DNA of 64,000 nucleotides from Pseudomonas sp. RIT-PI-r (GTDB taxonomy: Bacteria; Pseudomonadota; Gammaproteobacteria; Pseudomonadales; Pseudomonadaceae), in NCBI RefSeq assembly GCF_001297015.1, contig NZ_LIGE01000037.1, forward strand, positions 62,001-126,000, written 5' to 3'. Below, piece by piece: positions 59,370-64,000 of this stretch (positions are counted from its first letter, which is position 1; each line of letters starts with the position of its first letter). Below the pieces are notes generated by a model. The model saw nothing but the letters and a program-made list of their open reading frames with translations, did not search any database and had not been told where the DNA came from. The translations under genes were made by a program, and so were the position numbers.

Positions 59370-62300
59370 TCAACCGGCGTCGATGACGTTCAACTCGAAC
59401 TCGGGAAGCGCTGGGGAGACAACGGTGCCCTTGTAAAGGCGCCCCCCCATCACGAAACGCCCCAGCGGCAAGGCTTCAGTCACAATCACCCATTGTCCTT
59501 GTGCATCAGCGATGCCCCGCCCCCATATCCTGGCGGGGTATCCCCATTGATACAGGCGCACTTCGCCACCTGGCATTGCCGTACCGCGAAACACCGCACG
59601 CGGCGATACTCCCGCCCCGCGCTGGGGGCTACTGACCACGAATAGCGCCAGCCTGTCATCGACTTTGAAGCTGGTCGTGGATGACCATTGCGACACCTGA
59701 CCATCCATGCCATGCCTGGCCGAGATTCGGTATGGCGCCTCGCGTGGAAGTAAAGGGACTCGGGTGCGAACCGACCACTTGCCATCGGCATTCACTTGTG
59801 TAGCTGCCAACTGGGTTTCTTCATCATCATATTTGAAATAGATGCCCGCGCCCGGTACTCCCCTGCCAGCGAGCAGCGGTTGGCTCTCCAATATCTGATT
59901 GCCATCATCTGTCGGTTCGTCGATAAATGGTTTTTCGAATTCGGCACCAACCTGTGTCACTACCAGACTTCGATGCGGTAACAACCAGGCCGAATGGGCA
60001 CCATCGCGTGACTGACGCACCGAATAGGCATAGGGCGTAGCGGAAACCGGCAACTGGATCTGCGAGTGCAGGGCCCAGCGCCCGTCGCGACCAACCCGGG
60101 TCCTGCCGAGTTCAGTTGCCACCGAACCTTCCTTGACGATCAAGACTTCAGCGCCCGGTTCTCCGGAACCTGAAAACATCGGATAGCGCCCGACCGACTG
60201 GCCGGCGAGCGGGTAATTCACACTGGGCGCCTCGAATCCGGCCGTCTTGCGCTCCACAATGAAGCGGGCACTCTCGAACCCTTCCGATCGGACACCGTTA
60301 AAGTTCTGACTTACCACCACACGCATGGGGCCTTCAGGTAGATCCTTGTTACCGACAACCGACCAGCGTCCATCGGTATCCGCAATCGCCGCCGGGGCCA
60401 GCACGTCAGCGGCGTTAGACCATGAGGCCACAGTGATGGTGGCCCCGGGTGTTGCCAGGCCGCTGAAAAGTGGGCGTACGCCAACCCAGTCGCCGGACAG
60501 TGGTTCGGTGAGGGACGGACGAGTGCCTAGCAAAGTGTAAGTGACGACCGGCGAAAGGGCAGAATTCAGACCTTGACCGGCAGAGGCCAACACATTGATG
60601 CCGTCCGTAGCGAGCAAGTTGTGAGCAACCGTTGCCGACCACGTTCCATCTGCCAATACCGGGGTCTGCGTCAACGTACTCGACACACTCCCGCGCCGAT
60701 AGATGAGTATCGTGTCTCCTGCAAATCCGAATCCGGAAATTCGCAACTCACGCCCCAGATTCTCACCTGCCCGCGGTGTGTCGACCGAAGGTATGGCGGG
60801 CCCCACAGTCCCCACACGCTCAAGCGCATCACGGGCGTAGCCGCGCTGCCGCTGCCTCGCCTCCAGCGTCACGGGCCCGCCCGCCGGCAGCGTCACCTGC
60901 ACCTGCCAGGTACCGTCGGCTTTCACTTCGATATCCTTGAGTAACGGCGTGTTCTGCCCCTTGATCGACAACTCGACGAAACCGGGAAACTGGCCCTCAC
61001 CGGAAAACTGCGACACGCGCGCCGGTCTACCGTTTTGCACCGGCACCGTGATCCGCGGCTTTGGCACCCGTACCTTGACCGTGCGTGGAGTCGTCCGGTC
61101 AGAATGGTTGTTGCTGTCCCGAGTTTCTTGCTGGACAGCGTAGAAAGACAGATTCCCCGGCACCTGGTCTACCAGTGTGACCTGCCATTTCTTGTCCTGG
61201 TTTACGGCGCCGGCGCCTATCGACTGGTGAGTAGTGTTTGAATAAATCACCACCCAGCAGCCTGGATACCCCGTGCCCTCGATGATCGGGACCAGATCGA
61301 CTTCGGCATTGGCGGCGGTGGTGATGCCCGGCTGCGGAGTTTTCACCGTGAACGTCCGGCTGGCGACCGTCGAGGTCCGCCCGCCAAAGGCTGCCGTTGC
61401 GGTGAGTGTGTACGTGGCAGGCGCCCACTCTTCAGCGGCGTTCCTTTCGAAGTTCCCACTATTATTGGCTGTCAGTGGCACATCGGGTTTGCCCGGAATC
61501 CTCAAAATGACTTGCGAACCGGGCCAGGCCGTACCACTGATTCGTGGACGCTGCCCGGAGGGCGTAACCGGTTCGAAAAACGACGGGGGCGGACACGCCA
61601 CCGTCATGGAGAACACGGTGCTGTTGGCAGACCACTGATTGTTCACCCGTTGCCGGGCCGTCAGTTGGGCGTAATTGCCTGGAGGAAGGTCAGCGGTGGC
61701 AGAGGTTTCCCAGTTCAGGCTGGTCTGCACATTGGCCTTGGGCACATTCGCAAGGATTTCACCGTTGCTGAAGATGGAGACTTCAACTGCATTCGTCCTC
61801 CATTGATTACCCCGGCCCCTGAAAGTAGCTCGTTGCCCGCTGACCGAGACGGTGACTGATGTGGGTATCGGGGTCGGAATGTTGACTGTAATTTCACGCA
61901 GTATCCAGTCTGAGCTGTAGATCCGCCCGCTGCCACCATCGGAGACGCTTTGCCGGCCGCCGAAGCGGTAATTGCCAGGCAGCAGATCTGCTGGAATTAC
62001 CTTCGACCAGTTGCCCCCTGAGACAATTGCGTCGAGGTACGGTGTGGGGTCTCCGCTGAAATGTATGTCCATGCGTACATCAGCGCCGTTATAGCCGGTG
62101 CCGGAAAGCGTGACGGTTTCGCCGTTGAGCGTTGATCTGATCGTAGCCTGGGACGGCCGCACCCTAAGTCGCAACGTTGACGCACCGACTGAGGTCACAC
62201 CGGAAAAGACATGCACCGCGGTCAATGAATAACTGCCTGGTATCAAACTCACGTTAAGCGGCACTTCCCAGGTTCCAGTGATGGAGTTTACCGAGCCCGT

Positions 62301-63353
62301 CCCCAGGACTGTGCCGGCGACATCCCTTCTTATCTGGATGGTGCCCCCTTTGAACAGTGCATTGACCGTCCCTCCGACGGTGATTTGCATCTCTACTTCT
62401 TGATTCTGGTTGTGGCTGGTAATGGACGGCGCACCGAGGACCAACAATTTGTGGTCTGGCGCCAACCAGTTTGAAGTGCCGGTTCCATAACGCTGCCAGG
62501 CACTAAAGACCAACTCAGCGTTAGCTTGTGCATTGCTGCGTTCGAGAGTGGTCGTCCAGTTACCGTTGCCGTCGACGGGAATGTCCAGTTTGACGGACAC
62601 TCCCCCCGGATGAGCTAGGTCGACCCGCGCGCCGGGAAGAGCCTTGCCGGTCAGGGTGAAGGTTTGCGCCACGACGGTGTTGAGAGTGGGCGAAGTTACC
62701 GTGGGTGCCCGCAAAATAATAATCGTCCGTGGCAGGCTGCGAGACTCGACCTGCCAGTATGGCCCTCCTCCCGCAGCATAAACTTCGTAAAACCCGGTAG
62801 ATAACGAGTCATACAGCGACAAGCTCCATCGATCGTTACCGGGCACGTTTATCCTGTCGCCCAGTCTGGCGTTATCGCTGGCCCGTCGAATTTCTACCCA
62901 TCCCGAATGCCCCGAATCACCTGTCCCACTGAATGAGGGCGTAGTTGTGAAAATGCTGCCAGAGGGAGGAGCAGTAATCTCCACCGGCTCCGCCACATGA
63001 AACCACCCAGTGTCCATCCAGCCGCTCCATTTGCCATTGCCGTAGAGCCTGTAATGGATTGCGTTTCGACTTCTGCGCAAGCTGCTCCCTGGCGTGAACA
63101 CCAATGGATTTACATCCCCTTGATAATCCGACTTCATATATTTATGACTGTTTGTGTCGTAGTACTCCAGCTCGGCGGCAACGAGATTTTCTACAAAAGT
63201 CGTTGATCTGAACTGCGCACCACGCGGAACTACATATCCCCTTCCGGGAACCTCGAACTCAACAATCACGGCTTTTGCTTCGCCTTCAGAGTCGAGCTGG
63301 TCTGCCGTTTCTACAGGCTCAGGCAATGTGATTGAAAGGGTTTCATCAGCCAT
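59370..63353 (-). CDS. Large protein of about 13 tandem Ig-like repeats, associated with the Tc locus
   Basis: A 1327-residue protein. After an N-terminal region of about 125 residues, 13 repeats of roughly 90 residues follow. Most show a PxFSGxGxPGAxVxI stretch, a DGxWS stretch and a closing hydrophobic strand (FSGSGEPGAEVLIVKEGS, VGRDGRWAL, NADGKWSV). There is no signal peptide, anchor or sorting motif, unlike typical Ig-repeat adhesins. It is first in the four-gene minus-strand array and shares its upstream dyad with the TcA genes. It may be co-exported or co-released with the toxin. Its function is unknown. Confidence 0.8.
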   Translation of the reverse strand: MADETLSITLPEPVETADQLDSEGEAKAVIVEFEVPGRGYVVPRGAQFRSTTFVENLVAAELEYYDTNSHKYMKSDYQGDVNPLVFTPGSSLRRSRNAIHYRLYGNGKWSGWMDTGWFHVAEPVEITAPPSGSIFTTTPSFSGTGDSGHSGWVEIRRASDNARLGDRINVPGNDRWSLSLYDSLSTGFYEVYAAGGGPYWQVESRSLPRTIIILRAPTVTSPTLNTVVAQTFTLTGKALPGARVDLAHPGGVSVKLDIPVDGNGNWTTTLERSNAQANAELVFSAWQRYGTGTSNWLAPDHKLLVLGAPSITSHNQNQEVEMQITVGGTVNALFKGGTIQIRRDVAGTVLGTGSVNSITGTWEVPLNVSLIPGSYSLTAVHVFSGVTSVGASTLRLRVRPSQATIRSTLNGETVTLSGTGYNGADVRMDIHFSGDPTPYLDAIVSGGNWSKVIPADLLPGNYRFGGRQSVSDGGSGRIYSSDWILREITVNIPTPIPTSVTVSVSGQRATFRGRGNQWRTNAVEVSIFSNGEILANVPKANVQTSLNWETSATADLPPGNYAQLTARQRVNNQWSANSTVFSMTVACPPPSFFEPVTPSGQRPRISGTAWPGSQVILRIPGKPDVPLTANNSGNFERNAAEEWAPATYTLTATAAFGGRTSTVASRTFTVKTPQPGITTAANAEVDLVPIIEGTGYPGCWVVIYSNTTHQSIGAGAVNQDKKWQVTLVDQVPGNLSFYAVQQETRDSNNHSDRTTPRTVKVRVPKPRITVPVQNGRPARVSQFSGEGQFPGFVELSIKGQNTPLLKDIEVKADGTWQVQVTLPAGGPVTLEARQRQRGYARDALERVGTVGPAIPSVDTPRAGENLGRELRISGFGFAGDTILIYRRGSVSSTLTQTPVLADGTWSATVAHNLLATDGINVLASAGQGLNSALSPVVTYTLLGTRPSLTEPLSGDWVGVRPLFSGLATPGATITVASWSNAADVLAPAAIADTDGRWSVVGNKDLPEGPMRVVVSQNFNGVRSEGFESARFIVERKTAGFEAPSVNYPLAGQSVGRYPMFSGSGEPGAEVLIVKEGSVATELGRTRVGRDGRWALHSQIQLPVSATPYAYSVRQSRDGAHSAWLLPHRSLVVTQVGAEFEKPFIDEPTDDGNQILESQPLLAGRGVPGAGIYFKYDDEETQLAATQVNADGKWSVRTRVPLLPREAPYRISARHGMDGQVSQWSSTTSFKVDDRLALFVVSSPQRGAGVSPRAVFRGTAMPGGEVRLYQWGYPARIWGRGIADAQGQWVIVTEALPLGRFVMGGRLYKGTVVSPALPEFELNVIDAG

Positions 63354-63417
63354 GATCGAATCTCGCGCAGAGGAGTAATGAGTGCCAGTTGACTCCCGGT
63401 CACCAATCTCCGTCTAC

Positions 63418-63449
63418 CTGTAAAATCTGACAGTCCTGACGAACGGTCG
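63418..63449 (-). promoter_or_regulatory. Two-part dyad upstream of the Ig-repeat gene
   Basis: CTGTAAAATCTGACAG matches the site at 59268 at 14 of 16 bases, and the following T also matches. A second arm, GACGAACGGTCG, follows with a similar layout. It lies 65 bases before the start codon. Confidence 0.6.
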
Positions 63450-63634
63450 AATTTCACTGAGGTGTATTTCGCGTTGTTTTCCCGACACGCCAAGAGGCTA
63501 CGAAGCCTTATGCCTTTTGCCTGCATAGTCCTAAGAATCCAGCATCGGGTGATGGCGATCTGTCAATCGAAAGGGAGGGGCTTAACGGCGCAGAAGAGAT
63601 TGGCGAGTGAGCGGCCAAACGCGCTGAGCGGATG

Positions 63635-63691
63635 AAGATCAAGAGATCGCAGCCTGCGGCAGCTCCTACCGGAGAGCAGGTTGCGATCTTT
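63635..63691. repeat. REP-like palindrome
   Basis: AAGAGATCGCAGCCTGCGGC with the return arm GCAGGTTGCGATCTTT. Same subfamily as the element at 44974. The two bracket the accessory toxin region at a distance of about 1.4 kb and 0.3 kb. Confidence 0.7.
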
Positions 63692-63703
63692 GCCTGTGTT
63701 GTG

Positions 63704-64000
63704 TCAGGCCGAGGCCGGCAATGGCTGGAAGCTGAAATACTGCTTCAACGCCCTGACCAGTTGCGCATATTCGGCAGGCGGTCGATGCAGGCTGAAACCG
63801 GCGTCGTAGTGTTGCGGGGTCGCGTCCTCATGGCACCAGAGGCAACATGCCGTAAGGTCGATGACCTGTTGACAGCCATCGCCCATGGGGATTTTCAGGC
63901 GCAGCTTGAAATCAACACCAATCATCATCGGCAACTGACTGATCAGCATCAGTCCGTCTTCGGACACGTTGCCGATGAAACCGATGGGTTTGTCGGTGAC
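63704..64000 (-). CDS. PilZ domain protein (5' end beyond window)
   Basis: The C-terminal 98 residues of a PilZ-type cyclic-di-GMP-binding protein. The visible part has IGFIGNVSEDGLMLIS, matching the (D/N)xSxxG half of the PilZ site, then LRLKIP and CLWCHEDATPQHYDAGFSLH. The arginine half of the site (RxxxR) must lie beyond the edge. The frame is open to position 64000. Confidence 0.8.
   Translation of the reverse strand, partial: VTDKPIGFIGNVSEDGLMLISQLPMMIGVDFKLRLKIPMGDGCQQVIDLTACCLWCHEDATPQHYDAGFSLHRPPAEYAQLVRALKQYFSFQPLPASA

Larger units (their letters stand above)
63354..63703. other. Intergenic region upstream of the Ig-repeat gene
   Basis: A 350-base gap without a gene. The left part holds the dyad at 63418-63449 and presumably the promoter of the Ig-repeat gene. 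The right part holds a REP-like palindrome at 63635-63691, downstream of the PilZ gene. A GATTCGATC stretch precedes the start, with only a weak ribosome-binding site. Confidence 0.6.

Noticed and set aside
46389..63353. Reading the four large genes as a contact-dependent or polymorphic toxin system
   Set aside because: No TPS transporter, immunity gene, PAAR, VgrG or Rhs repeat is seen. The TcA motifs fit better.

Overview
The window is chromosomal DNA of a Pseudomonas, most likely of the P. fluorescens group. The coding density and GC are high. Gene products such as MvaT, an OprD porin, a PctA-type chemoreceptor and CpoB/Pal/Tol read as Pseudomonas proteins. The gaps hold the paired REP palindromes (GAGCCTGCTCGCGA type) typical of fluorescent pseudomonads. 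From memory, the gene order follows P. aeruginosa PAO1 in three blocks (about PA0976-PA0958, PA4394-PA4405 and PA4314-PA4323), with a junction between the oprD porin and an MscS channel. No rRNA, tRNA, CRISPR array or insertion sequence was seen.

Layout. 1-9,070 (minus strand): queC (cut by the window edge), queE, cpoB, pal, tolB, tolA, tolR, tolQ, ybgC, then ruvB, ruvA, ruvC. This covers 7-deazaguanine synthesis, the Tol-Pal envelope-constriction machine and Holliday-junction processing. 9,100-17,200: yebC, aspS, an FmdB-type zinc ribbon, an RHH protein, a Dps, a membrane-anchored cold-shock-domain protein, slyX, a HIT hydrolase and oprD. 17,300-30,800: an MscS channel, yajQ, a PanE-like reductase, an orphan histidine kinase with a PduO-type cobalamin adenosyltransferase, a Nudix-ThiE fusion, a GST, argJ, secA, dciA and a HerA-like ATPase. 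30,990-37,850: a PctA-like amino-acid chemoreceptor, a tightly overlapping trio (glycosyltransferase, DUF2334 deacetylase-like protein, flippase-like membrane protein), purU and mvaT. 37,945-46,392: sbcB and a six-gene MoxR-type operon (RDD, SpoIIM, DUF4129, DUF4350, MoxR, DUF58).

46,389-63,353 is the accessory region: four very large minus-strand genes of 1190 to 1558 codons. The two central genes are the N-terminal and C-terminal halves of an insecticidal Tc-toxin A subunit, split as in Photorhabdus TcaA/TcaB. The N-terminal half ends in a run of Ig-like domains. The pair is flanked by two further large proteins. One, downstream and translationally coupled, has a lectin-like N-terminus and Ig-like modules. 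The other, upstream, has about 13 tandem Ig-like repeats and no signal peptide. No TcB or TcC (SpvB/Rhs) gene is present, and core genes close the locus on both sides. The upstream regions of the first two transcribed units share a two-part dyad (CTGTnAnAnnTGACAG followed by a GACnnnnCGGTCG-like arm), which suggests common control. This orphan split TcA with Ig-repeat partners is the most unusual content of the window. The window ends inside a PilZ-domain gene.
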